From Thalassomonas sp. M1454 (GTDB taxonomy: Bacteria; Pseudomonadota; Gammaproteobacteria; Enterobacterales; Alteromonadaceae), in NCBI RefSeq assembly GCF_007097525.1, contig NZ_VKDD01000004.1:1-64000 (forward strand): a stretch of DNA of 64,000 nt, in the 5' to 3' direction. Position 1 is the stretch's first letter. Every line of letters starts with the position of its first letter. Position numbers and translations under genes: made by a program. Under the pieces are notes generated by a model, which saw only the letters and a list, made by a program, of their open reading frames with translations, ran no database searches and was not told where the DNA came from. Shown piece after piece: positions 8,181-18,986 of this stretch.

Positions 8181-8230
8181 CTAGTGATTCCGACTCTTGT
8201 TAACCGTGAGGTTCAAGTCCCATTAGCCAC
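8181..8230 (+). pseudogene. Decayed tRNA-His copy or integration scar
   Basis: The 20 nt at 8211-8230 (GTTCAAGTCCCATTAGCCAC) repeat the 3' part of tRNA-His exactly, 118 bp downstream of the real one. Upstream of it, TGATTCCG at 8185-8192 recalls the tRNA anticodon stem, but the anticodon, D-arm and 5' acceptor strand are unrecognisable and the T-stem is mismatched. It cannot be a working tRNA. It is either a decayed tandem duplicate or the att-type repeat left by an element that once used the tRNA 3' end. I see no integrase nearby. Confidence 0.7.
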
Positions 8231-8393
8231 TTCAACTTCCCTAGTTTCAAAAATATGAGCTTATACTTATCAATTATTTCTTTAATTAACATAAAGTTAT
8301 TAACTATGGTTATGGCAGATGTAGGTTGCGTGTCAGATTAACCATATGATATTTTTTAATAATATCTATAAAAATAATAAGAGAAAATATTTA

Positions 8394-9998
8394 ATGTTAA
8401 AGTCGAATTTTCTAAATCTGGCTACAAAACTTATTGCTATATCAGTAGTCTTTTTTAGCTGTTTTTCTGCTGTAGCGCTTGAGCAAGAATCTAAAAAATT
8501 AAATTTTCTGGTATTTTTAGTCGATGATTTAGGGAAGATGGATTTAGGTATAGAAGGAAGTAATTTCTATGAAACTCCACATATAGATAAGCTTGCAACT
8601 AAAAGTATGCGCTTTACAAATGGTTATGCAGCGGCACCTGTGTGTTCACCATCAAGAGCATCTATTTTATTAGGTACTTATCCGGTTCGTCATGGTATTA
8701 CAGATTATCTTGGTGTTAAAACAGGCACTAATTGGAAAAGGAATACTAAATTACTTCCTCCTAGTATTAGTAGTGGTTTACCCAAAAATGACATCTCTAT
8801 TGCAGAAGCTATGCAACAAGGCGGTTATAAAACATTTTTTGCTGGTAAATGGCATCTTGGTAAGAAAGGCTCTCTGCCAGAAGATAGTGGCTTTGATATC
8901 AACATTGGTGGCCATCATCGGGGCTCGCCTCCTGGTGGTTACTATTCGCCTTATAAAAACCCTAAAATGAAAAATGGTAAATTGGGAGAATCACTAACAT
9001 TAAGGTTAGCTCAAGAAACTGCAGACTTTATTGAGCAAAATAAAACCCAACCTTTTTTTGCTTATCTCTCTTTTTATGCTGTCCATGGCCCAATACAATC
9101 AACAGAACCGTTATGGAAAAAATATCAAAATAAAGCGGTAAAACAAGGGTTACATGAAAAGCGGTTTAAGTTTGATCGAACTAAAAGCGTACGACAAGTC
9201 CAAGATAACCCTATTTATGCAGGCATGATGGAAACCCTCGATAATGCTGTTGGTTTAGTTTTAAATAAATTAAAAGAAACGGGCCAAGATAAAAATACGG
9301 TAATTATTTTTACCAGTGACAATGGCGGTGTTTCATCGGGAGATGCATTTGCCACATCATCATTACCATATCGCGGTGGTAAAGGGCGTCAATGGGAAGG
9401 AGGAATACGTGAACCGTTTTATATTTATACTCCGCAGCTAACCAAGAAAAATCAATTATCTGATGTGCCAGTAATTGCTACAGACATTTATCCTACCATT
9501 CTCGACTTAGCAAAACTGCCTTTATTACCTAACCAGCATAAAGATGGCTTAAGTTTGCTACCTTTGTTAAACAATCAAAAATCTTTAGGCAAATTAAATG
9601 AACGTAATTTATTTTGGCATTATCCTCATTATGGTAATCAAGGTGGTGAACCATCAAGCATAATTCGTTCAGGGAATTGGAAGCTAATTCACTATTATGA
9701 AGATGGTCGTGATGAGCTTTATAATCTTGAACAGGATATTTCAGAGCAAAATGATCTTGTTGCTATTCAAACCGAAAAAGCTCAAGAATTGCGAATGCTA
9801 TTAGATGGCTGGCTAAAAGAAACGGGTGCACTTACTCCTGTGATAAACCCTAATTTTGATGCTGAAAAACATGCCAAAGAATTGCATCAAGCAGAAACTT
9901 CGAAGATGAAGTGGCTCGAATCTAAACATGCAAAATATTTAAAAGCGGATTATATTCCTAATAAAACATGGTGGGATAGCAAGATCCCTAAAGACTGA
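8394..9998 (+). CDS. Secreted type I sulfatase
   Basis: 534 aa. Hydrolyses sulfate esters, probably on algal or other polysaccharides, in the periplasm or outside. A signal peptide spans residues ~1-28. The alkaline-phosphatase-fold metal site is seen in VDDLG (Asp44-Asp45). The formylglycine motif is CSPSR, with Cys84 as the residue that must be oxidised, so a maturase (anSME or FGE) encoded elsewhere is required. FTSDNGG supplies further metal ligands. Start chosen at 8394 because it puts the signal peptide at the N-terminus. An upstream ATG at 8346 would add 16 Asn/Lys-rich residues. No polysaccharide-utilisation genes adjoin it. The substrate cannot be told from sequence. Confidence 0.9.
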   Translation: MLKSNFLNLATKLIAISVVFFSCFSAVALEQESKKLNFLVFLVDDLGKMDLGIEGSNFYETPHIDKLATKSMRFTNGYAAAPVCSPSRASILLGTYPVRHGITDYLGVKTGTNWKRNTKLLPPSISSGLPKNDISIAEAMQQGGYKTFFAGKWHLGKKGSLPEDSGFDINIGGHHRGSPPGGYYSPYKNPKMKNGKLGESLTLRLAQETADFIEQNKTQPFFAYLSFYAVHGPIQSTEPLWKKYQNKAVKQGLHEKRFKFDRTKSVRQVQDNPIYAGMMETLDNAVGLVLNKLKETGQDKNTVIIFTSDNGGVSSGDAFATSSLPYRGGKGRQWEGGIREPFYIYTPQLTKKNQLSDVPVIATDIYPTILDLAKLPLLPNQHKDGLSLLPLLNNQKSLGKLNERNLFWHYPHYGNQGGEPSSIIRSGNWKLIHYYEDGRDELYNLEQDISEQNDLVAIQTEKAQELRMLLDGWLKETGALTPVINPNFDAEKHAKELHQAETSKMKWLESKHAKYLKADYIPNKTWWDSKIPKD

Positions 9999-10118
9999 TA
10001 AATGTCTTTAAATTGCACAATCTTGAATAAAACTAGAGTTTTAATTGCTATAGGATTATATTAGTCATATCAATAACTTATTTTAAAATAACTTAAAGTT
10101 GGTACGGATGCCTATATT

Positions 10119-13100
10119 TTGAATATTTCGTTTCTTAAAAACCTGAACTTTCGTAATAAAATTGTCTTAGGGCTTGCTCTGCCTTTGATCCTCATATCGG
10201 CGGTTTCACTTTTTGTTTATAACAGCATAAATAAGCAAGCAGAGACTGCTGATTGGGTTGAGCATACGCACCGAGCAATTGCCGATGGCCGTGAAATTCT
10301 TACATTGCTTATCGATATGGAAACCGGTGAACGAGGATTTTTAATCACAGGTAATGAGGACTTTTTAGAGCCTTTTTACCGTGCCCAAAAAGAATGGGAT
10401 AAAAAATTAACAAGCCTAAAGCAACACGTTAGTGATAACCCTTCACAGGTGAAGCGTTTGGATGAAATTGCTCTGTTAAAAGTTCAATGGATTGATCAAG
10501 CTGCCAATATAGAAATAACTGCACGAAGACAAGCGAGTAATGAGCAACAGATTGCAGACATTATTGCCCTTATTGAAAATAAAACAGGTAAAAAAATAAT
10601 AGATCAAATAAGGTCTATCCAGAAGCAATTCATAGTTGAAGAGCAATCTTTAATGGCCAAGCGCCAACAAGAGGCTAATCAGGCCAAAAACCTAACATTA
10701 GCAGCGATAATAGTCGGTACATTATTAACCCTAATTATTGCGGTATTTTTTGCTTATTTATTGGCATCTGGCATTCTTCATAATTTAAATAAATTAATTA
10801 CTGGTACAAAAGAAATATCTGCAGGTTACTTAGATACTCAGATCAGGGTTACCTCAAAAGATGAATTTTTTATATTAGCAAATGCATTCAATAAGATGAC
10901 AGCGTCGCTAAAAGCATCAATCAAAGAAGTTGAAGCCTCAGCGCAAGTCAAAGCCGATTTTTTAGCAAATATGAGTCATGAAATACGAACCCCAATGAAC
11001 GCCATTGTGGGAATGAGTTATTTGGCTTTACAAACCAATTTAAATCCCAAACAAGCCGACTATGTAAATAAGATCCATAGCTCAGCAAATGCTCTGCTAG
11101 GTATTATCAATGACATTTTAGACTTGTCAAAAATAGAGGCAGGTAAACTTGAAATTGAAGCTGAGCCATTTTTCTTGGATGAAACATTAAAGCTATTAGT
11201 ACAAACCATTTCTCATAAAAGCGAGGAAAAGGGGTTAGAAGTGCTAATTGATTTAGATTCAGAGCTACCTCAGGAACTCATTGGCGACTCTCTTCGTTTA
11301 GGCCAAATACTCATTAATCTCACCAATAACTCTATTAAATTTACCGAACAAGGAGAGGTAATCATAAGAGTTAAGGAGCTTAGTCGAGATGATAAAAATA
11401 TCACTGTAGAGTTTTCTGTTTGTGACACCGGCATAGGTATGACTGAAGAGCAACTAGGCCGTTTATTTCAATCCTTTAGTCAAGCAGATGCTTCGACGAC
11501 AAGAAAGTACGGCGGTACAGGTTTAGGATTAGCTATTAGTAAAACCTTAACTAATATGATGCAAGGTGATATTTGGGTTGAAAGTACTTATGGAGAAGGT
11601 AGCCAATTCTACTTTACTGCAACGTTTGGATTAACAAATGAAAGTAATAGCCTAACCAATACCCTAAAAGAGAACCTAATAGACTTACCTGTACTAATTG
11701 TTGATGACAGTGTTGCTGCTAGGGAAATTCTGTTTAATCTTACCGAGAGTTTAGGATTTAAGCCTGAACTCGCTTCATCAGGCAAAGAGGCGTTAGAAAA
11801 GCTTACTATTGCAGAAAAGCATAATACCCCATTTAAACTGGTCTTTGCTGATTGGAAAATGCCAAACATGGACGGTATTCAATTAGGTGAGATAGTCACT
11901 AGCGATGACTTTTTAGCTACACCTCCTAAATTTGTCATCATCACAGCTTATGATCGTGACGTGATGCTAAAAAACGCAGGACATATTAAATTAGATGGCT
12001 CTTTGACTAAGCCTGTATCAGCATCTACCTTACTCGACACCACATTGAAAGTGCTCGGTCAGAAAGGCCTTCTGCTTGATAATAACCAAGTAGGGCAGTT
12101 AGATCTGAATGTAGTACAAGACATTATAGGCGCTGATATTTTATTGGTAGAAGATAATGAGATTAACCAACAAATTGCTGTTGAATTATTAGAAATGGCA
12201 GAGTTGATTGTTACTGTTGCAGATAACGGCAAAATAGCGGTAGAAGAAGTTGAAAGCAATGCTTTTGATGCGGTTTTGATGGATATTCAAATGCCGGTTA
12301 TGGATGGTTACACAGCAACTAAAGAAATTAGAAAGAATGAAAAAAATGCCTCTCTACCTATTATCGCAATGACAGCTAATGCAATGAGTGGCGATAGAGA
12401 AAAGTGCATTGCTGCAGGTATGAATGAGCATTTAGCTAAGCCTATTAATCCACAAGAGATGTACCAAACTCTTGCAAAGTGGGTTAAACCTACAGGTAAA
12501 AGAAGCTCGCAAGATATAGCACCACAAACTGATACTGAACAAGTAGACTTATCGTCATTATCAGAGTTTGATGTTGAGAGTGCACTTTTAAGAGTGGCTG
12601 GCAATGTGCAAGCCTATAGAAAAATCCTTAAAAAAGTGGTTAATTCAGAAGCCGACGCCGTTGTACGTATCCGCCAGGCTCTTGCAGAACAAGATTATGA
12701 TACAGCTATTTTAATCGCTCATAGCTTGAAAGGTTTAGCTGGTAATATTGGTGCTACTTTTGTAGTGCCTAGTGCACAACAGTTAGAGTTACTATTTAAA
12801 GCTAAGATTGAGCAAGATAGCGAGTTAGTCATAGATGAAGTTGAAGAACTCCTAGTTGAATGTGAGACTCAATTAAATGTTATGGTAAGCGCCATAGAGA
12901 ACGACCAACAACAATTACAAGCGCCGGTTAAAACAAAAACATTTGATGCTGATGTTATTGCTCAATTACTTAATCAATTGAAGGGAAAAATTGCTAGCTT
13001 TGACTCATCGGCAGGAGAGACCTTGCAAGAGATTCTCAGTTATCTTGATGCCGAGCAGATATCGGATGTGGCAACGAAACTAACCAATGCGTTAGAGGCT

Positions 13101-13163
13101 TATGACTTTGATGCTGCAGTGCAGCTAGAGCAAGAATTTGAACAAGAGTTAAGTGCTAAATAA
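10119..13163 (+). CDS. Hybrid sensor kinase (CHASE3-HAMP-HisKA-HATPase-REC-REC-Hpt)
   Basis: 1014 aa. Two membrane helices (~14-37 and ~192-218) bracket a CHASE3-like periplasmic helical sensor containing the [10 protein letters not shown] signature. HAMP (~220-272) follows, then HisKA with phosphoacceptor His287 ([11 protein letters not shown]), HATPase (~390-510, TGLGLAIS), REC1 (~524-640, Asp in [11 protein letters not shown]), REC2 (~674-790, [11 protein letters not shown]) and Hpt (His ~867 in [10 protein letters not shown]). This BarA/ArcB-style phosphorelay would pass phosphate to a separate regulator that is not adjacent. BarA-type kinases feed UvrY and CsrB, but no direct link can be shown. 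Start is TTG at 10119; no in-frame ATG lies close upstream. It stands as a single gene. Confidence 0.92.
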   Translation: MNISFLKNLNFRNKIVLGLALPLILISAVSLFVYNSINKQAETADWVEHTHRAIADGREILTLLIDMETGERGFLITGNEDFLEPFYRAQKEWDKKLTSLKQHVSDNPSQVKRLDEIALLKVQWIDQAANIEITARRQASNEQQIADIIALIENKTGKKIIDQIRSIQKQFIVEEQSLMAKRQQEANQAKNLTLAAIIVGTLLTLIIAVFFAYLLASGILHNLNKLITGTKEISAGYLDTQIRVTSKDEFFILANAFNKMTASLKASIKEVEASAQVKADFLANMSHEIRTPMNAIVGMSYLALQTNLNPKQADYVNKIHSSANALLGIINDILDLSKIEAGKLEIEAEPFFLDETLKLLVQTISHKSEEKGLEVLIDLDSELPQELIGDSLRLGQILINLTNNSIKFTEQGEVIIRVKELSRDDKNITVEFSVCDTGIGMTEEQLGRLFQSFSQADASTTRKYGGTGLGLAISKTLTNMMQGDIWVESTYGEGSQFYFTATFGLTNESNSLTNTLKENLIDLPVLIVDDSVAAREILFNLTESLGFKPELASSGKEALEKLTIAEKHNTPFKLVFADWKMPNMDGIQLGEIVTSDDFLATPPKFVIITAYDRDVMLKNAGHIKLDGSLTKPVSASTLLDTTLKVLGQKGLLLDNNQVGQLDLNVVQDIIGADILLVEDNEINQQIAVELLEMAELIVTVADNGKIAVEEVESNAFDAVLMDIQMPVMDGYTATKEIRKNEKNASLPIIAMTANAMSGDREKCIAAGMNEHLAKPINPQEMYQTLAKWVKPTGKRSSQDIAPQTDTEQVDLSSLSEFDVESALLRVAGNVQAYRKILKKVVNSEADAVVRIRQALAEQDYDTAILIAHSLKGLAGNIGATFVVPSAQQLELLFKAKIEQDSELVIDEVEELLVECETQLNVMVSAIENDQQQLQAPVKTKTFDADVIAQLLNQLKGKIASFDSSAGETLQEILSYLDAEQISDVATKLTNALEAYDFDAAVQLEQEFEQELSAK

Positions 13164-13174
13164 CACAAATAAAA

Positions 13175-13204
13175 TAGCCACTAAAAATAGGTCTTTAGTG
13201 GCTA
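13175..13204 (-). terminator. Convergent terminator between kinase and aminotransferase genes
   Basis: 11-bp perfect stem TAGCCACTAAA / TTTAGTGGCTA with an 8-nt loop. On the minus strand it is followed by TTTTATTT, so it best serves the aminotransferase gene. It may also end the kinase transcript weakly. Confidence 0.7.
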
Positions 13205-13230
13205 AGAATATTAAATCAATCAGTTTTACT

Positions 13231-14550
13231 TTAAGCTTTTAAAGCGTCAGCCATTGATTTTTCAGCTACTTGCTCTAACCAAGCAAAATCGATTGTTTGA
13301 TGAGCTTCACAAATAAACCAAGGTTCGCGAGAATCAGGCTCTAACATAACCCCATTTTCAATTAGATTCATTGCAAAGGCGGTATACAATTCACTGTCAG
13401 TGCGTTTCCAGTCTCGATAGTTTTGTGGCACTGTACTACCTAAATGCACACCAAACATTGAATCAGGTCCGGCAAAGCAATGCTCAATATTAAACTTATT
13501 AAATACGCGAGATAGTAATGCTTGGATATCTTTACCAACTCGGTTAATTGTTGCTAGTGCATCAGTCTCTTTTAACACGGTAAGAGTTGCTTTAGCTGCG
13601 CTTAATGCAATCATGTTTGCCGTATAAGTACCGCCATGAGTTACGCCATCGCTGGCGAAAGAAATTGTATCCATAACTTTGGCCTTACCACCAAATGCGG
13701 CAACAGGGTAACCATTACCAATTGCTTTTGCATAAGTCGTTAAGTCTGCGTAAATACCATACAACTCTTGTGCACCGCCTTTGGCAACACGGAAGCCAGT
13801 TTTAACTTCATCAAGTATTAATAATGAGTTGTTAGCGTCACATATATCACGTAACTTTTGCATGTACTCTTGAGTTGAAGCGATTGAACCACAGTTACCC
13901 ATGATCGGCTCAATTAGAATAGCAGCAATATCATCGCCGTACTGTGCAAATACAGCATCTAGAGCGGCAAAGTCATTTAGTGGAATGCTTACTTGATTAG
14001 CTCGGGTGTTTGCTGGAATACCACCGCCAAATGAAATGATATCTGGAGATTGTTCGCTATCTGCATCCCAATTATCTACATCAGACTTCCACATAACTTC
14101 ATCATGTAAACCGTGGAAACCACCTTCAACAACAACAATTTTATTACGCTTAGTGTAGCCGCGAGCAGTTCGAACTGCGCCAATTACAGCTTCTGTACCT
14201 GAGTTGGCAAAACGCATTTTTTCAATATTAGGGCACATCGACTTAACTAGCTCAACTACATCAGAGTCTAACCCAGTTGAGAAACCAGAAATAGCTCCAA
14301 CGTTAGTAATGGCATCAATAACGGCGTTGTCGATACGCTGATCACGATAACCAAGGATCACTGGACCATACGCTATACGGAAATCGACAAATGTTTGGCC
14401 ATCACAATCGGTAATAGTGCAACCTTTCATGCTGCTTAAAAATACCGTGTTTTCTTCACCCCAGTAGCGGTAGCTGTCTGCTACACCTAATGGCATGTTT
14501 TCATGGGCTCTTTTCAACATAGCTTTACTGTTGGGTTTGTTTATTGTCAT
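13231..14550 (-). CDS. Class III (GSAM-like) PLP aminotransferase
   Basis: 439 aa. A fold-type I PLP enzyme related to glutamate-1-semialdehyde aminomutase and other class III aminotransferases. The N-terminal LGVADSYRYWG segment, NSGTEAV phosphate-binding loop, LDEVKTGFR (the Asp that contacts PLP nitrogen) and AKAIGNGYP (Schiff-base Lys) are all present. It is not the housekeeping HemL by context: it lies downstream of a BCCT transporter and a choline-dehydrogenase-like oxidase on the same strand. This suggests catabolism of an amino alcohol or betaine-like compound (inference). Start at ATG 14550, with AGGTGG 5 nt upstream. A GTG three codons earlier overlaps that site. Confidence 0.82.
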   Translation of the reverse strand: MTINKPNSKAMLKRAHENMPLGVADSYRYWGEENTVFLSSMKGCTITDCDGQTFVDFRIAYGPVILGYRDQRIDNAVIDAITNVGAISGFSTGLDSDVVELVKSMCPNIEKMRFANSGTEAVIGAVRTARGYTKRNKIVVVEGGFHGLHDEVMWKSDVDNWDADSEQSPDIISFGGGIPANTRANQVSIPLNDFAALDAVFAQYGDDIAAILIEPIMGNCGSIASTQEYMQKLRDICDANNSLLILDEVKTGFRVAKGGAQELYGIYADLTTYAKAIGNGYPVAAFGGKAKVMDTISFASDGVTHGGTYTANMIALSAAKATLTVLKETDALATINRVGKDIQALLSRVFNKFNIEHCFAGPDSMFGVHLGSTVPQNYRDWKRTDSELYTAFAMNLIENGVMLEPDSREPWFICEAHQTIDFAWLEQVAEKSMADALKA

Positions 14551-14713
14551 GGGTTCCACCTAATCTAATAGTGATATTCACACTTACTGTTAATATCGAA
14601 TTGCCTAACTGCCCCAAAGGGGAAATTTGATGGCTTATCATACCGAATAAGGCAATGGTTAAACGTAGTTTAATGTTATGTATTTGTTAACCAGCTAAAG
14701 TGACGCTACTTTA

Positions 14714-15931
14714 TTAGTTAGTTAAATTAATTTTATCAAAATCTATTTTGTTGGCTTTGGGTGAAGCTGTAATAGCTTTAACCTGTGCGAATTTTTTAAT
14801 TAAAATATAGCTAAAGCAGCTAAAGAATAGGCCAATAACTACAGCGCCAACCCATTGAATTTGTAAAAAATCTAATTTAAATAATAAGGTTAATAAGCTC
14901 AAAGCTAACAGGTTACCTATAAAATAGTTAATTCGACCAATACGAGCTACGCCAATATTAAGGTTATCGGTATAAAGGCGAATTAATGAATCAAGCGAGT
15001 TGATCACAAAGGTTATGCCGACAATCGCCATGGTTATATTATAAAAACCAGCGGTATTTATACTGTTTGCACTAAAGTAATACAGCACAGTAAACCAAAC
15101 CGCGATAGGAATAGATGGGAATACCAACATAGCCAATAATACTTGGTAAGTTCGTAAGCCACTGACAAACCTTGAGGTAAACTGGCCAATCATAATGCTC
15201 CAAGCAAACCACCAATAAAGATAAAATTCATGGTAGTCGTTCAGAGGCAATGCAAATTTTTGGATATTGGCAAAGTAGCCACCAAGTAACGTTAAAGTAT
15301 TAGCAAATTCACTGATACTAGAATCTTTTGACAGGAAAGCGCCAGACCACATTAAAGCAATGAGGGCAATAAACAGCCAAGTGGTTGCCAAGCTTAAAAA
15401 GCGAACGTAACGTATATTGGTACTTGAATAAACCGCGATGGCAATGACCATAAAAACTACTAAATAAAAACTGCCAATAATAGATTCACCATCACCCATT
15501 TCAGGTAAGTACCAAGGTAAATTACTTAACAGCAAATAGGCGGTAAATGCGCAGGTGCCAATAATGACAATATTGTTGATAAGTTTAACTACAGGCAATT
15601 CAAAAAACTGAACTCTAGGCTCAATAACACAAAAGTAAAAACAGGTTAAAAAATAAAAGCCCCAAATAAGAAAGGCCCAAAAACCAAACTCAATTGCCAG
15701 AGGATTAGTAAAGCTGTATTCAGGACTTGTTGCTAAATCTGCATAGCCAGCAAATTCGGTTAACGGGAACATGATCAAGCCAACATCAAGACCGGAAGTG
15801 AACAAAATGGCAATAAAGGTAAAAGTACGCACAGGAGTTACCCCTACGCAGCGAATATTGCCCCATCTATATACCACAAAGGCGATTGCGCATAATGTAA
15901 ATACGATACCAGCGGATAGCCACAAGGTCAT
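14714..15931 (-). CDS. Short BCCT-family transporter
   Basis: 405 aa with about ten hydrophobic helices. The segment YLYWWFAWSIMIGQFTSRFV followed by GLRTYQ matches the signature helix of betaine/choline/carnitine transporters, where tryptophans line the substrate site. Later, VWFTVLYY corresponds to the following conserved block. It is ~100 residues shorter than typical BCCT proteins (~500-650 aa), lacking a normal N-terminal extension and first helices. It is divergent, so the substrate (a quaternary ammonium or other zwitterion) is inferred from family and from the neighbouring choline-dehydrogenase-like gene. ATG start; 163 nt separate it from the aminotransferase gene downstream. Confidence 0.75.
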   Translation of the reverse strand: MTLWLSAGIVFTLCAIAFVVYRWGNIRCVGVTPVRTFTFIAILFTSGLDVGLIMFPLTEFAGYADLATSPEYSFTNPLAIEFGFWAFLIWGFYFLTCFYFCVIEPRVQFFELPVVKLINNIVIIGTCAFTAYLLLSNLPWYLPEMGDGESIIGSFYLVVFMVIAIAVYSSTNIRYVRFLSLATTWLFIALIALMWSGAFLSKDSSISEFANTLTLLGGYFANIQKFALPLNDYHEFYLYWWFAWSIMIGQFTSRFVSGLRTYQVLLAMLVFPSIPIAVWFTVLYYFSANSINTAGFYNITMAIVGITFVINSLDSLIRLYTDNLNIGVARIGRINYFIGNLLALSLLTLLFKLDFLQIQWVGAVVIGLFFSCFSYILIKKFAQVKAITASPKANKIDFDKINLTN

Positions 15932-16090
15932 AAGCTTTGCTTGAAAATACTTTCAATAAACACTGCTATTAACATAGTGATGTTTTACCCTTTTATTTTT
16001 GTTTTTAAAGTGCCTAACTTGCTAGGTTAGACTCGAGGTTAGTTAGACCTGTTTAGAGTAACTAACGCCATGTATAATTTAGGTAAGGGA

Positions 16091-17779
16091 TTAGTCGCTT
16101 ACCACACGTTTTGGATCATTAGTTCTTTGCTTTGTTGGCCAGTCAGCAGAAACATGTACAGAAGCTGTTGATGGTTCTAGCATTGCCTTACCAAGTATTA
16201 AATCTGCTGCTCGCTCTGCCACCATAATGGTTGGTGCGTTAAGGTTGCCATTAGGAATTGTTGGGAAAATCGAAGAGTCGACAACGCGTAAACCAGTAAT
16301 ACCATGCACCTTAGTGTTTGGGTCTACAACGGCCAAATCATCAGTACCCATTTTACATGAGCAAGATGGGTGATAAGCACTCTCAACAAACTCACGTACA
16401 AATTTATCAATATCTTCATCCGTTTGAATATGGCTGCCTGGTTGTATTTCATCACCACGATATTGATCAAACGCCTGTTGATGGATTATTTCTCTGGTTA
16501 AACGCACACATGCGCGGAAACCTGCACGGTCTTCTTCGTGCTCAAGGTAATTAAATAAAATTTCAGGGTGTGCTTTTGGATCGGCAGATTTTACTTTTAC
16601 CGCGCCGCGACTTTTGGGTTTGTTATGGCCAATGTGTACTTGAAAGCCATGATCGTCAAACGCTTCTTTTCCGTCATAACGCATTGCTGCCGGTAAAAAA
16701 TGATATTGTAAATCTGGCCATTCGACTTCAGGGGTTGAACGTATAAAACCGCAAGACTCAAAGTGATTAGTCGCACCTAATCCTTTTCTGGTGAAAAACC
16801 AACGAGCGCCAATTAAAAACTTATTCCATAAGCCTAAGTTACCATTAAGAGAAATAGGCTTTTTACATTTAAATTGGAAATAAAACTCAAGGTGATCTTG
16901 CAAGTTTTCACCCACACCAGGTAATTCATGGTGAACTTCAATGCCGGCATTTTCTAAAGTTTCTTTACCACCTATACCTGACAACTGTAATATTTGCGGC
17001 GAACCAATCGGGCCTGCTGATAACACAACCTCTTTATTAGCCGTTACATCAATTATCTTACCTTTGCGTTCAAAGCGAACACCGACTGCTTTTTTATCTT
17101 CTAGCAAAACTTTGTGTACTAATGCATGAGTAACAACGGTTAAGTTATCTCTACTCATTGCAGGTCTAAGGTAGGCATTTGAGGTTGAACAACGCAGACC
17201 ATTTTTGATGGTCATATGCATAGGGCCAAACCCTTCTTGCTGCTCACCGTTATAATCTTTGGTTGCCATATAGCCAGCTTCAACACCGGCGTCAATAAAC
17301 GCACGGTATAACGGGTTTTTCATTTGGTTGCCGTTATTTATACCCATAGGACCACTGTCACCATGGTATTGGTCATGCTCAAAAGCCCAAGTTTCAGCTC
17401 GTCGAAAATAAGGTAAACAATGGGCATAATCCCAATTTTCGGCACCATGTTGTTGCCATTCATCAAAATCTTTGGCGTGGCCACGTACATAAACCATACC
17501 GTTAATAGAAGATGAACCTCCTAATACTTTACCTCTAGGGCAGTGCATACGGCGGTTATTCAGAAAAGGCTCTGGCTGAGTTTCATACTGCCAAGCGTAT
17601 TTTTTGGTATTCATTGGAATAGACAAAGCGGTTGGCATTTGAATAAAAATACTTTTATCCGTTCCGCCGGTTTCAAGTAGCAGTACTTGGTTATTGCTAT
17701 CTTCACTTAAACGATTGGCCAATACACAACCAGCTGAGCCGGCGCCGACAATGATGTAATCAAATACTTTGTTATTCAT
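16091..17779 (-). CDS. betA: Choline dehydrogenase-like GMC oxidoreductase
   Basis: 562 aa. FAD-dependent GMC enzyme oxidising an alcohol, probably choline, to the aldehyde. The FAD motif GAGSAG is at residues 12-17. [19 protein letters not shown] is the second GMC signature, and the C-terminus holds the catalytic His region ([12 protein letters not shown]) and GNLNAPT with the active-site Asn. Resemblance to E. coli BetA runs the full length ([29 protein letters not shown]), with a similar size (556 aa). No betB, betI or betT of the usual operon is adjacent. Instead a BCCT gene and an aminotransferase gene follow on the same strand, so the substrate could be a related amino alcohol. Confidence 0.82.
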   Translation of the reverse strand: MNNKVFDYIIVGAGSAGCVLANRLSEDSNNQVLLLETGGTDKSIFIQMPTALSIPMNTKKYAWQYETQPEPFLNNRRMHCPRGKVLGGSSSINGMVYVRGHAKDFDEWQQHGAENWDYAHCLPYFRRAETWAFEHDQYHGDSGPMGINNGNQMKNPLYRAFIDAGVEAGYMATKDYNGEQQEGFGPMHMTIKNGLRCSTSNAYLRPAMSRDNLTVVTHALVHKVLLEDKKAVGVRFERKGKIIDVTANKEVVLSAGPIGSPQILQLSGIGGKETLENAGIEVHHELPGVGENLQDHLEFYFQFKCKKPISLNGNLGLWNKFLIGARWFFTRKGLGATNHFESCGFIRSTPEVEWPDLQYHFLPAAMRYDGKEAFDDHGFQVHIGHNKPKSRGAVKVKSADPKAHPEILFNYLEHEEDRAGFRACVRLTREIIHQQAFDQYRGDEIQPGSHIQTDEDIDKFVREFVESAYHPSCSCKMGTDDLAVVDPNTKVHGITGLRVVDSSIFPTIPNGNLNAPTIMVAERAADLILGKAMLEPSTASVHVSADWPTKQRTNDPKRVVSD

Positions 17780-17901
17780 TTTTAATTATTACCTCTTGTT
17801 ATTTATTGGCAAAACTCAAGTGAATGTCATTAAACAATATTAAGTCTATCACTAGATTGAAATTTAGAAAGGTGAGCTATGTTGGCTGCTAACCAACAGA
17901 G

Positions 17902-18804
17902 CTATAGATCGTTACCTTGAATGCCTTTGGCATGTAAATCACGACATATTTCAGTTATTGAAGGCCATCTTAGCTGACACCAGTCAGGTGCAAGTAATAT
18001 TGGCTTATTCGCCGTTGCAGATACGCGGTGAAAAATTATATGGCTAGGAGTATTACGTATTAGGTTACCAGCAATAGATGCATACTCTTGCATGCTCATC
18101 ACATCTAACTTATTTGCCTTCCATGCTTTTGCCATGGTGCTACCTTCAACTACATGTAGAGGGTGCAATTTTATGCCATCAACAGGGTGTTCTAATACTT
18201 TTTGTAGTGTTACTAAATTATCTTGCTCTGTCTCGTTTGGAAGGCCAACAATTAAGTGGGTACATATCTTTATGCCAGATTTACGTGCACGCTTAACTGC
18301 GTCAACGTAGGTAGCAAAATCATGACCGCGGTTAATCCGTTTGAGAGTTTCATCATTTGCTGTTTGTAAGCCAAGCTCAAGCCAAACTTCATAGCCTTGT
18401 TCGACATAACCTTTAAGCAGGTCGAGAACTTCAGTAGGGACACAATCTGGACGAGTACCAACACATAAGCCAATTACATTTGATTGTTCAAGTGCCTGCT
18501 CGTACTTTTCTTTTAAGTACTCAACTTCTTGATAGGTGCTGGTATATGCTTGAAAGTAAGCAAGGTATTTTTCGGCTTTGTTACCTAACTCTTCTTTCTT
18601 CTTAGTCATCTGTTGAGAAATAGAGTCATGTTTTTGCTCACTACTAAATGAGTCAACATTACAAAAGGTACAGCCACCTTTACCTAAAGTGCCATCACGA
18701 TTTGGGCAAGTAAAAGCTGCATCAATAGTGAGCTTTTTGATACGGGTACCAAATTTAGCTTTTAAATATTTGCCGAATGTATTTACGTAATGATCAAGTT
18801 GCAT
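17902..18804 (-). CDS. YhcC-type radical SAM protein (TIGR01212 family)
   Basis: 300 aa. Radical-SAM protein with the N-terminal family start (YVNTFGKYLKAKFG) and cluster cysteines in CPNRDG...GGCTFCN. Later motifs include LGLQTAND and HLIVGLPNET, as in Elp3/HemN-like radical SAM enzymes. E. coli YhcC has the same length (~309 aa); its substrate is not established. The gene precedes betA on the same strand but 122 nt away, so co-transcription is uncertain. ATG start at 18804. Confidence 0.88.
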   Translation of the reverse strand: MQLDHYVNTFGKYLKAKFGTRIKKLTIDAAFTCPNRDGTLGKGGCTFCNVDSFSSEQKHDSISQQMTKKKEELGNKAEKYLAYFQAYTSTYQEVEYLKEKYEQALEQSNVIGLCVGTRPDCVPTEVLDLLKGYVEQGYEVWLELGLQTANDETLKRINRGHDFATYVDAVKRARKSGIKICTHLIVGLPNETEQDNLVTLQKVLEHPVDGIKLHPLHVVEGSTMAKAWKANKLDVMSMQEYASIAGNLIRNTPSHIIFHRVSATANKPILLAPDWCQLRWPSITEICRDLHAKGIQGNDL

Positions 18805-18944
18805 GCTGATACCTTAAATGGTTAATCGGCTATTTTATCAGCAACTCGTGTGACTTATTTTTATCAAGTGTGTTGAATTGTAATGCTAATTTTTTACCTT
18901 AGGCGCTAACAAAAAATATAATTTATTGAATTATTAGATAATAA

Positions 18945-18966
18945 AAAAGCAGCCGAAGCTGCTTTT
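18945..18966 (-). terminator. Rho-independent terminator beyond the cytochrome tail fragment
   Basis: 9-bp stem AAAAGCAGC / GCTGCTTTT with a CGAA tetraloop. In the minus direction it is followed by a T-run (six A at 18943-18948 on the plus strand). It sits at the same relative place after the fragment as the intact terminator does after the cytochrome gene. Confidence 0.8.
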
Positions 18967-18986
18967 CAGTTATTGCGTTTTAGTCA

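Noticed and set aside
8346-8393. Upstream ATG for the sulfatase
   Set aside because: It would place 16 Asn/Lys-rich residues before the signal peptide.
13231-14550. Naming the aminotransferase hemL
   Set aside because: Only general GSAM-like similarity; the context is a transporter and GMC oxidase, not haem synthesis.
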